DNA of 64,000 nt, from positions 29,388,001 through 29,452,000 of the forward strand of contig JAKSXM010000014.1 of the NCBI GenBank assembly GCA_022575985.1, written 5' to 3'. A program made the position numbers and the translations under genes. How positions within the stretch are numbered: position 1 is the first letter of the stretch; the number at the start of each line of letters is the position of its first letter. This DNA is from Anagrus nilaparvatae (lineage: Eukaryota > Arthropoda > Insecta > Hymenoptera > Mymaridae). Below are positions 25,871-38,000 of the stretch, in pieces. The notes below the pieces were generated by a model. It was not told where the DNA came from and made no database searches. It saw only the letters and a program-made list of their open reading frames with translations.

Positions 25871-26901
25871 GGTCCCTTACAGGCTAGAAGAAAAAGGGAT
25901 TTTCGTTTGATTTTTTCGGGTAGAAATAATTAACTTGGACACATGAAAATTGTTGCAAATGAAAGATAATTTATTAAAGAATACAATTTTATTATTATTA
26001 TTTTTTTAAATTATAGATGGCGCTGATGGTTGCTATTCCCGCGTAAGAAGGTCTTTTTTTGCTTGCGTGTAGTCTAGCGGCTGCCAGGACGAAACTGAAA
26101 AATTTTATTTCTTAAATCATATATTTTCCATATTAATGGAGCAGAATTTTTATTTTTTCAAAATTTTAACTCCAAAAACAAAAATACTGATTTTTCAGTT
26201 TTTTTTTCTTTTCTTTTGTTAATAAAAAAATTTTAGAAACCAATATTCTAATTCCCTTTCATATTCTTAGAAATATTATCAGTAACATTTATATAAATTT
26301 TCGTGACGTTTTTTTTCGATTTCGTGAACGAATTAGGCAGCAATTAAAAAATAATTGCTCATATCAGTAATGAAACTACTATTAATATGACTTTATAATA
26401 TTTTGAAATATGTTGAATTTTTTTTTGAGATTTTACTCTCTTTGTCTTATACCTGTATTTGCTCCTTTGAGGCAAAATTAAGCTCAGATTATTCTGAAAT
26501 TACTGCCCATATTCCCAAGAAACAATTAAATGTTTCTAAATACTCTCAAATCGTAAAAGATATTTTACTTTAAAATATATCATTTAAATTACTCAAAACT
26601 AAGAATTTAAAAATTCAATGACCTAAATAACAAATATTAGCTCATTATAATTATATTTTGTATGATATATACCCAACTCTTATCAAAAATATTTTAACTG
26701 ATTCAATAATTCCCACACTGATCTGACATAAAAAAAATTTATCAAATGATTTAGTTGTAAACTATAAATAAAAAAAAAAAGCTTCTTCACTTGACCTAAA
26801 TATTTTTTATAAAAGTTAGCCATATTTACTGTATATGGGTTTTCTACAATATGATTTATGTATTTTATATGTTGTATAATAAACTACAAAGTATAGCGCA
26901 G

Positions 26902-26932
<31 letters not shown>

Positions 26933-29240
26933 CGGAAATTTTGCGCTTCACTTGTACAATGTCCATCGCAGACAAATATTATAAATATGTATATAATAAA
27001 TACAAGTAGGAAATGTACAACCAAAATTCAGGAAAACAAAGAGGATATATATAACAATAATAAACTTGATAATTAAGCTTGTCTTTCTATAAATATATAT
27101 ATACAATTCTATTATATATATAATTCTATTGATTAATTATTATTTTGATTTCTCAAAATATTTTCTCCAATAATATAATATAATATGGTTTATTAATGAT
27201 AACGTAATCAAGACATTAAATATAATAATGTTAGTATTACTATATATATTATAGGGATAATATTTATATATAGAAGAATGCGTCGGCGCTTTTGAAATTC
27301 CAATAGAGATTACTGTTAATATGAGAGCTGTTTTCATCCAACATTATTGGAATAATACTTCGCATAACATAAATTAATTAATTTTCACAATTTTTTATTT
27401 ATTTTTTTTTCTATTTACCAACTTTTTTAACAAAATCTATTTTAATTAACGTAACTTTAAACTTATTAAATTAGAAAAAAGTTTTTGTATTATTTACCTA
27501 AAAAATTTTTTTGTTGCATAAACTAAAATTATGACTAGTCAGGTGCAGATAAATTTTTTTTTTGGGGAGGAAAATATATAAAATTGCAGTTTTAGTATGA
27601 AATGTTCAGTTATATGTATATGTAAAACCATATGGCGAACATTTAACACACCTATTTTCACTTAAAATTTTCGTTTATGTACGTATAAACCATAAATCAA
27701 TCAATCATTTATATACCATTTTGTTGTTGATAGGTTTAGTAAATTATTATTATTATTATATTGATTAATAAAGATTTTCGTACACATAAATTTTGTTTTG
27801 AAACTTTAATTTTTTTGGTTACCAATTTCTTATAATTATTTTTATAATTTTTTAATCAATTTTTGAGTGAGGAAAAAAAAATGATTAATTTAACATGTGT
27901 TTGCTAACTGGTATATCAAACATTAATGAATAAATATTACGATAATTGGTTCAAGATTAAATTTTTTTTTGGGGTTTCTAATGACGTAATTTATTTTTTT
28001 TTATCGTGACTATTTATTTGCGTAATGTTCTTTAGCATCTTCTACAATATGTTTATGTGTGTACGTATGCCACAAGATTTAAAGTAAAGAAAACTTTGGT
28101 ATCCATCAACATAATAAATAATGCGATATTAACAGCCTTGTAAAAAATGGCAAGATAGTGGGAAATTTTGAAAAACAACTGCCAAACCTTTGGTTCAAAC
28201 CTTTGAACCTTAAAAACTGATTTATTAAAATATTTCTTACATACTAAACCTATTTGAATTCCTTTTCTTTAAAATGCCAGACATTCGCCTTCCCTTTAAT
28301 GAAATTTTACTAATAATTAGTACAAATTATTCATATACGAATTCATTATCATACTATTAGATGCCGAAGTATTACTTTCCAACCCGATTTGGACTGTGGT
28401 ATGATACAAAAATTTTGATGCCTGACGTAACAAAAAAAAATTTCTCGACGGATTTTTCATAAATTTTTTTTAAAGTATTAAAAAACGATTATATAAAAAA
28501 ATATTTATTTAAAAATTGACAAGTTAAGCTAAAAGATTAGTTTGCTTTTCTTATTATCACTGAAATAAAAATAAAAAAAAAGCATTAGAACTCTAAAAAC
28601 TTATTTGCATGATAAAATGAAAAAAAATATTTAACCTCAATAATTTATTACATTATAATATAGTTAAATAGCAGGAAAAAAAAAATATTAATGTAACTCT
28701 TTAAAAAAAGCTAAAAAGTTAAGAAAAAAAAAAAAATTAATATTTAACAGAAACCCAGTAATAACATGGTAAAAAAAAATGTAACTTTTTTTGTCATTAT
28801 TCTCATGGGAACATAATAGTTTTATATAAGATTATTTAAAGTGGGTGTAAATAGGAAATGACGTACGACCTCGTATTATAGTCTCTATGAATTATTTAGG
28901 CCATCCGATAGTCTAACTTTATTTTTCAGGATGCGAAAAATAGTATGAATCATAAAAAAAAAGTTCTATCCTCGAGTTCATTCACAAAATGTATAAATAT
29001 TTCATTCATAACAAAATCTCATATAAACATTACTGATAAAATATATAACATTTTTTGTTATCACTTTTAAAAAGCAGCAGTTTTGTTCTCATAATGTAAT
29101 TTATGTTTATAATACGTAACATTTTATATGTATTTTTATAAATTTTTATTGATCTTTAAAACGTTATTATTCGTCAAAATATTAAATTAGTCACGTTTTT
29201 TTCAAGTCTTTTATCTTTAGAAAGAAAATAAATAATATTC
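25871..29240. other. Gene-poor AT-rich sequence
   Basis: Contains a TA microsatellite (about 26901-26930) and one slightly GC-rich patch (26015-26095: GATGGCGCTGATGG, CTAGCGGCTGCCAGGACG) of unknown nature. No gene or inverted repeat supported. Confidence 0.5.
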
Positions 29241-29244
29241 AATA

Positions 29245-29545
29245 ATTTAAAATAATACGTTTTTCGCTTTGAAATACGTTTTTATGGATTTCATAATATT
29301 GATAAACATGTCAATTAGGGAAAAGCTGTACAAAATAGTACTTTTGTATTTCAAAATTTTGGCACTCTATTAGCTGGGTTTATCTAGAATTTCCAACATT
29401 TTTATACCGAGTGCGTCTGGCTAATGAACCCAGCTAATCGAGTACCAAAATTTTGAAATACGAAAGTACTATTTTGCACAATTTCCCTCTAATTGTCATG
29501 TTTATCAATATTATGAAGTCCATAAAAACGTATTGTTTTAAATTG
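29245..29545. mobile_element. Foldback MITE (about 300 bp)
   Basis: TACGTTTTTATGGATTTCAT pairs with ATGAAGTCCATAAAAACGTA across the element, and TTTCAAAATTTTGGCACTC pairs with GAGTACCAAAATTTTGAAA near the centre. The left end carries a small local duplication of AATACGTTTTT. Confidence 0.78.
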
Positions 29546-30188
29546 AATTTATAGGTGTATAATTTAGTACTGGATTTATTCATTCCTATAAAAGGAAAAA
29601 AATGTCATTGTACATTACGCGTTAGCGAGAAAAAAATATAAAATTAAGTTTTTTCATCTAAAAATTATGTCAACAATAAAAAAATTCACTGTCAAAAACA
29701 AAGATTCATAATAGAAAAGCTAAAAAATGGCGTAAGAATTTGATTTTCATTATATTTTCGAGAAAAAATATATGGTACCAATCTCTGTAAAACTACAGTC
29801 CATATTGGACCATGTTGGTATAGAATCCCTCATATACACAGAGATAACATAAATAAATTCATGAAAATTCAATCTTATCGTTTGACATTGTCCAAAAAAA
29901 ATAGCTTCTTTAAGGTTTTAAGCGCCCTCAGATACTTAAAGGCATTTGGTTTTGTATAACTTCCACATACAAAATATTTTATTATCGTTATCCAATTGAT
30001 TTGTTACATATAAAAGCTTTTTAATTTTTACAAATTACATTAACTTTAACTTCCGTTTTTCATTTCAACTACTTCCGGAATTGTTTTGTGTAGTAAAGAT
30101 CGAACGCTTTCGTTCTGTGTATACAGACACTGTTTTTCTCAAAAACGGAAATGACAATCCGGAAATTATAATATTTTTTTATCATATA
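29546..30188. other. Intergenic sequence before the pogo relic
   Basis: A mildly GC-richer part near 30040-30170 pairs weakly with itself (AACTTCCGTTTTTCATTTC against AAACGGAAATGACAATCCGG). No gene. Confidence 0.45.
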
Positions 30189-31165
30189 CAGTAAACTGCC
30201 GTTATAACGAACAACTGAATAACGAATTGTCCGATATATCGAACAATCTTTCGATCCCCGGCCAGACTATTAAGGCTCTTATGGGATTTCCAAATTGTAT
30301 AACGAATTCACGATATTCCGAACATCGAACAAATTTTTTGACTCAACATGCGAAATTTTTTTGTTATAACGAATTTTTTTTTTTTTTTTGTTGAAATAAA
30401 CGAATAATTTTTTTTTTATTATTATTTTATACATTAAACAGGCACTCTCTCATAATTAAAAAAAAAATTTTTTTTTTTACTTTTATTAGAATACAGGAAA
30501 TCGTAAAGTCGTAAAAAAATACTATAAACAAATTCTTCCTCGAAAAAAATATATCATAGCGTTTGAAATTACATTATAAACTGGTACTACTTGGTACTAC
30601 TACTACTAACAAATACTAATTTTTAATTGCCTGCCTTGAACCCGATATAAAATACAAAAAAATAGGCTATAAAAGATTAATTAAGATTAATAAAGAAATT
30701 TCTATTACGCGTTATTAGTCAAACTCATCCTAGTAGATCACTATACTCAAAATATTTGTCAGTTTTGTTCTTTTGTTTTAACTCGCCAGACACATTTATT
30801 TGAATTAAAAATGAGTAAGCAAAGAAATTGCTTGAATTTAGAAACCAAAATGCAAATTCTCACGGAAGTTGATAAAAATATAAGTGTAATCTAACAAATG
30901 CTAAATATATGCACTTTTATAATATTTGAAAATAATAATAAAAATATAATAAATTATTTTTTTATCGTAATTTATTATATTAACAATTAATTTGTGAATA
31001 AGTACTAATAAATTACATAGTAATAATTATTGATTTTTAAATAAATTTAATATAACAAAAAATTTCGTTACATTGATAATTATGATTTGAACTGAGTAAC
31101 GAACAGCTCGATATACCGAACAAAATTTACACTCCCTTCGTGTTCGTTATATCGGAAGTTTACTG
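30189..31165. mobile_element. pogo/Tigger-like element relic (977 bp)
   Basis: Starts CAGTAAACTGCCGTTATAAC and ends GTTATATCGGAAGTTTACTG, flanked by TA at 30187-30188 and 31166-31167. The TATAACGAAC-type subterminal words are typical of pogo/Tigger elements of the Tc1/mariner superfamily. It retains the beginning of a transposase gene (30811) but is far too short for a complete one (usually about 500 aa), so it is internally deleted. Confidence 0.88.
30811..30894 (+). pseudogene. Truncated pogo/Tigger transposase N-terminus (CENP-B-type HTH)
   Basis: Reads MSKQRNCLNLETKMQILTEV and then DKNISVI before TAA at 30892-30894. The pattern of a basic MSK start, (L/N)LETKMQIL and a D-K turn matches the first helices of the CENP-B/pogo N-terminal DNA-binding domain. 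The rest of that domain, the Tc5-type HTH and the DDE catalytic region are gone. The 27-codon remnant sits in the middle of the TA-flanked element. Confidence 0.75.
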
Positions 31166-32072
31166 TATTATCATAAAGCTATTTTAGTTTTACATTAAAT
31201 TGTATTCAAATAATTCAAGTAAAACTATATATTCGACTATAATTTTTTTCTTTCTATTTATTTTAAAAAATTCTTAACTAATTTATTAAAAATTCGGGTA
31301 AAAATTTTGGCATACAATGTTCAACTCGTAAATGTACACGAAAAAATCAAAAAATTTCAATTTTTTATTGTGAATTTGCGAAAAAAATTTGTATTTTTTA
31401 AATATTAAAAAAAAATTGCGAATTTCCCATTTTATCTTATTTCCATCAAAATTTGTTTAACTTTACGATTGTTATTAAAAATTTACAAAATCTTTTTCAT
31501 AATTTACAAGTTTTTCACAAATAAATTAATTATGATGTACATTAACAGCAGCTAATTTAAATTGGGGGTAAGCGGTTACCCAAATATTGAATACCCATCC
31601 CGAAATTTGTTGGTTTATTCGGTACTTGCTGCCCCTTTTCGAATAATTTTTGGCTTTACCCAAAACTTTGTGTAACCACTAACACCTTCTTTTAAAAATT
31701 TTAGTTTTAAACAGTAGATATCAAAATTTTTAATTTGTCCTAAATTGATAAAATTTTCAAATTCCAAGACTTTGCAATAAAGTAATATATTTATGAAATC
31801 TAACTTCACCTTAGAATTAATTGCCAAATGAAATGTCAATAAACAAATAATGCTAATTTGATAAAGAATTGCTCAACTAATTAACAATCTGCAGTTGTTA
31901 TATATAACTTGATTTACAATTAAAGATAATGTGTTATATATATCATGTTCATAATTTTAAATAAAATGGTAAACACAAACATAACCAATAATTTAATTGA
32001 ATATTATTAATTAATGTTTAATAAATTACCAATTATTTAATCATTATTATAGTTATTTATCTTAGTTAAAAT
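31166..32072. other. Upstream region of the radial spoke gene
   Basis: No TATA or initiator could be singled out in this AT background. 31310-31510 has word content like the CACTGTAAAAAGT MITEs (CGTAAATGTACACG, GTGAATTTGCG) and may be a decayed copy lacking its ends. At 31560-31680 there is a short unclassified GC-richer patch. Confidence 0.4.
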
Positions 32073-35000
32073 ATGCAAGATCCGAAAAATTGTGATATCG
32101 ATGCATATAAAATTGATGAATGCTGTTCTTTGAATGATAATAAAATAGACTTAAATCATGAATTTTTGAAATCTAAAACATATTTGAAAAAACCATGCCC
32201 AGAATCAGGTGATAATTTGTAAGTTACAATATTTTCTTATAATAAAATAAAAAGTTTTTAAATTCCAACAAAAAAAATTTATTTTTAAAAACAGATATGA
32301 CCATTTAACTGAAGTGCTTGATAAATTATTAACCGAAGAACCAGAAAATCCATTAGAATTATTTGATAAGTACAGAACTGAAATTAAAAACTCCAGATAT
32401 AAAAATAGTGAAGAATATGATAATTTATACACTCCACCTAATGAATACGAAAATGCCAAAAAATTAATTGAACTTTTTAAGGTTAGAAAATTTTATACTC
32501 ATTATTTTATTCTTATTATTGATAATTATCATTTCAATATAAAGGAAATTCAATTAGAAGATGAAATAATAGATGATAACCAAGAAGCAGAAGAAGATGT
32601 CGAAGAAGAAGAAGTAAATAATGAGGCTAAAAATAAATTAAATAAAATAAATAATTTAAATTTACATGAAAATTTTTATTATTTTGAAAAATTTGGTATT
32701 GGTTTATCAAGATCTGAAATTGTGCTCTTAAATTTAAGTATTGAAAAATTAGTACTAAATTCAAAACTAGAAAATGTTCGGTAAGAATAAAATGTAAATT
32801 AAAATTTTACAAAATATTAAATTAAATAATCATATTAGATTCTGGGGTAAAATATTAGGAAAATCAAAAAATTATTATATCATCGAAGGAAATTTATCTG
32901 AATATGAATTAAAAAGAAGGCAAGAGGTAAAAATATTCTAAAAAATCCTATTTTAAATATTTTCTTTCATCGTTTTTACTATATTTATATAGGAGTTAAA
33001 TTCAATAGCTGATAATCCATCGAATCAGTCAGAAAGCTTTGTCGTAGCATACGAAAAAGAAGAGCAGCATGAAATTTCAATAGAAAAAATCGAATCTTTA
33101 AAAAAAATAGAATTAAATTCAGAAAAAGATAGTATTGATGATAAAAATGATAAAGATAAAGATGAAGAAATAAAATTTCTAAAAGAAAAAGAGCAAGGTT
33201 TGAAAATCATGTTTCCATCAATTCCTCAAAATACATGGAAACCACAATCTATAGTACCTCTTGAGAAACTTGGATTTGGTATTAATAAAAACGTAAGAAT
33301 CCCATTATATATCTAAAGGATTATATATATAGAAAATTTGCATCTTTTTTATTTTATACAAACTTGAAGAATTTAAATAGACAAGTGTTATTTACATAAT
33401 TGAAAAAATTTATATAATCTTCGTACGTTTATAAATTATACTTAAATTCATATTTATTTAAGCAGAATTTATTTGCTTATTATAATAAAAAAAATTGTTA
33501 TTTTTTTTAAAAACTGACCTTCTCATTAAATATCATATTATGCTGTTTGTACTCTATGCATTTATCTAAAAATAAAGAAAAAACGTATTTAATTTTATCA
33601 GTATTTTTTTTTGTCTCGAATTTCCCGGAATGAGTAACCTTAAGATAAAAAAATTTTTAATAAACAAAATTATTTGTCTTTTTTTAAAAATAATTATTAA
33701 TATTTTCATAATATACAAAACTTTTTCAAAAGACTGATAATTAAAGTTACTATAAGTTTCTTGATTATTAGATATAGGTAATAAATTGTCAAAGTTTAAT
33801 TTTCGATAAAAAACCAATAATTAAAAATAAAAAACTTTTTTATAAAATAGGTTTATTATGTCTGCAATTTTCCTGGAATTGATGATTGGATTGAACTTCC
33901 ATTGGTAACACCAGATCAAATTATAACTGCACGACAAATTAGCCACTTTTTTACAGGAAACTTGGATGCTTCTGTATGTATTAGAGATAAAAAAAGTTTG
34001 AATTCATTTTTTATTTAAAAGTTTATTTAAAGTTAATTTTATTAATTAAATGTGTATATGTGTATATTCCTTCAATAACTTTAATAATCCTGATTAGCAT
34101 AAAATCATATACTTCAACAATTTATAAACTTTTAGTTATGTCAAACTTTATTAACACATTTTATTAAATATTATAAAATATGTAAACTTATAAATAACTT
34201 ATTTTAAAAATTTTATTTTTTTCCTCAAATTTTGGATGAAAGAAATACGTATTACTTTTAAATATAATAACAAATTTTAGTATTTTATGCAAGATTTTAT
34301 TTTTTTTGTTTATTTCTCTACTTTTACTAAATAATTTTTAAAATTGAAAAAGGGATATGATTTGATGAATGGATAATTTAGATCACTTAGATTTTACCAA
34401 ATTTAGCAGTACGTTTTCCAATATATAAATACAACCACACTGTAAAAAGTAACTTTCTTAGATTTAGAAAAAAAATAAAATTTTTTCGAAAAATTAGTGA
34501 ATTTTCAAAAATTTTTGTAAATATTTGACAAAAATCGTAAATTTACTAAATTTAGTATATTATCGAAAAATTCGAGAATTCTCAATTTTTTTTTGTGGTT
34601 TTACGAAACTATTTTTTGTAAATTTTCGAAAAAAAATTGTAAATTATCAATTTTTCTTGCGAATTCACAAAAAAAAATCGAGAATTCTCGAATTTTTCGA
34701 TAATATACTAAATTTAGTAATTATACGATTTTTTTCGAATATTTACAAATTTTTTCGAAAATTTACTAATTTTTCGATAATGTTCTAATATTTTTGTTAA
34801 TATAAGAAAGTTACTTTTTACAGTGCAATGTACCCTAAGGTAGTCTAATCAGATTTAATCCATTGTAGATTTTTTGGGTCTCTGATTATTAATTTCAGAG
34901 TCATTTATTTAATAAATGAGCGCTTTACTCATGAGTCAGTAAAGACTACCTCAGAAAAGAAGTATTTTTTATGTATTCGCACTTTTTGAGTGTCCAGATT

Positions 35001-38000
35001 TGGTATATACAGATTTTTGAGTCGCTAATCATTCATTTTGGGATCCTAACTATAAAAAATTAGCGCTTCACCCTCAAATTAGCAAAAACTACCCCTAAAA
35101 AGGGAGAGTTTTTATGTACTTATTCGCCATTTGAGTGCCCAGATTTGTGTATAATATACGTTTTTTGGATTACTAATGACAAAGGGTGAAGCGAAAATTT
35201 CTCATAGCTGGGAAACTAAAATTCGTGATCTGCGTCCCAAAGAATGCATGAAGAACAAATTGGGACACTCAAATTACAAAAAAATTTCCATTAAAAAGTA
35301 CTTAAAAAATGGTAAGGAGGTCATCGACCTCTTTGGCCACCCTCTGTATACGCCACTAGATCCTATTTTTTATTTGGGAATATTTTCTTTGTGTTTTGTT
35401 AAAAGTATAAAGTTCAGCTCATAAAATCAATTCTTAAAACATACAAGACGTTAAAATTTATTTTAAAATAAACTGTTCAAAGCCACAACTTTAACAAATT
35501 TTTGAGTCTTTATACTTGACCAGATAAATTTGTTTGGATTTCATGATATAAACAATTTGAAATAACTAAAAGATATACGAGGTGAATTAGAATTAGTCCA
35601 CAAAATAGTCCTTAAAATGAATTCAAAAGATTTAATTTAAAATTGATTTCTTACTTTTCTTGTTGTAAATTACGAATGAAGTAACCATAATCATACAAAA
35701 CGATTGTAATGGCATCTGAGACTGGCTAGTAGTAGAATGGATTTATTTTCAAACATTAATTTAAAAATTATTTATACCTTTCAAACTTATATTTTTAATA
35801 AATTTAATATATTTTCTTATATTATACAAATATAATAAAGTTAGAAATATGTTTTGAGATGCACATCTAAAATGATTTACTTCTTATATAACATACAAAA
35901 ACCATTTCTTTTGCAAGAAATGTTACGCCATCTAGTGTTCTAAATTGAATTTCAAAAAAGTTGTTTATGTATACTTCGACAAAGAATTCTACCTAATATT
36001 CCAATACATTGATATATTCTATATAATTTCAAAGTTAATTAGTTAATTAAAATAATCGAATCGTAGAAATAATATGAAATAAAAGTTGCATTTATTTGAT
36101 AAAATTTTTATTGAGAATTTTCTAATTAGTTAAAAATTTTTATAACAAATATGTATTACTTAACAAATTTGCATTTAAATTATATAGAACATATTAATGT
36201 ATTATAATATCATGCGTAGAATTCTTTGTCATAGTATATAAAAACGACTTTTAGAAATTCAATTTAAAAAACTAGATGGCGTAACTTTTCTTGCACAAGA
36301 AATGGTTTTTGTATGTTATATAAGAAGTAAAGCATTTTAGATGTGCATCTCAAAACATACTTCTAACTTTATTAAATTTTTATAAAATATAAGAAAAAAT
36401 ATTAGATTTATCAGAAATATAAGTTTGAAAGGTATAAATAATTATTAAATTAATGCTTGAAAATGAATCCATTCACCGATTTCCTAATCGCAGATGCCAT
36501 AAAATTAATTTTATATAATTATAGTTAATTAAACTACATAAATCTTATGAGAATATTTTTGTATTAAGAATCAAAAATATTTTAAAGTTGTGGTTTTGAA
36601 TAGTTTATTTTTAAATAAATTTTATCATTTTTGATATTAAAAAAATTTGTTTTTTTGATCTGATCTTAATTCTTCTTACAAAATACCATACAAATATTCC
36701 TAAATGAAAAATAGAATCCAAAATGTTATTTCTATATTATTATTATTATTTAAATAAATCCAGAAAAATAAAATTATTTACATTACATGAATCAAAAACT
36801 ATTTTCTTTAAATTTTCTTTCTTTATTTTCTCAGATTCAAACATTTCCGCCTTTCCCTGGAAACGAGAAAAATTATCTACGAGCTCAAATTGCTCGTATT
36901 AGTTCATCTACGCAAGTTTCGCCTGTTGGATATTTCAAGCATGTTGGAAAAGAATTAAATGAACAAGACGAAAATGAAGAGGCAGAATATGAAGAGGAAA
37001 GTTCAGAGGAGGATGAGGTAGACCAGAATGTTGTTGAGAATGAAACGAAAGAGACAGCAAAAGTTAAAGGTTATCATTATAAAATTTCAAAGGCTTTTAT
37101 TAAATTTTATATTTTTGTTATTGTATTTGTGAATCTGTGTTTCAACGTTTATACAGGATTCATTAAAAAACTATTAAGGAAAATTTTAAATTTTGTACAT
37201 TTTTTGCAATGTTGAAATACAGATTCATTTTTTCGTACGTGATATTTTTAAATAGATTAAATGAAAATGAACAGCTTAAAGCACTTAAAGTATGACGTAT
37301 CACTGAGAAATACCTTGGGTTGTTTTTAAATGTTTTGCCCTAATAAGATGATACATTTCTTACAATGTTGACTTAATTTATAAATTCTTAATTATAAAAA
37401 TATTTTTTAAATGAACATTAATCATCTTGTTCACAATAATTAATTAATTAATAATTAAAATAAATATCATTTTAAATATTTTATAAATTTAATATAAACA
37501 AAAAAAGTTCACAAACAATAATAAATCATTTTTTTTATATCCACAATTAAAATATAATCCATATGGTATTAAAATTCATGTATATTTTTTTGTTTTCGTT
37601 TTATGTAACTAATTAAAAAAAAATTATTTAATACATGGATGCATCATTTATATACAGAAAATGAAATCATAATAAATCAGAAATACGAACCATTAACGTT
37701 AAAAGATTTGACTGATCCAACCTTGTCAAATTGGTGCCATATTAAACCATTTATTTTAAAACAAGGAAGAATTGAATATTGGGATCCAGAAAGTGAATTG
37801 CGAAATGTAAAATTTTATTTTATTTTTTTCTTAATTACATCTTCTATTTTTTTTTATTTTTTAAATATCATTTATCAAAATTATTTTTTTTTGTATATAA
37901 TAAACTTTTTTTTAATTGAAGAATATAAAAATTAGAATGGAATGGTACGCTGAGCCGGAATTTTTTAAAATTTTTTTAAACGATTGCAAATGGTTTGAAA

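Noticed and set aside
33025..33210. Serine-rich minus-strand frame
   Set aside because: Shadow of radial spoke exon 5, whose acidic/lysine-rich codons read as Ser/Phe on the other strand.
34525..34788. 87-codon open frame
   Set aside because: Lies entirely inside the foldback MITE at 34438-34825 and reflects its stop-poor palindromic words.
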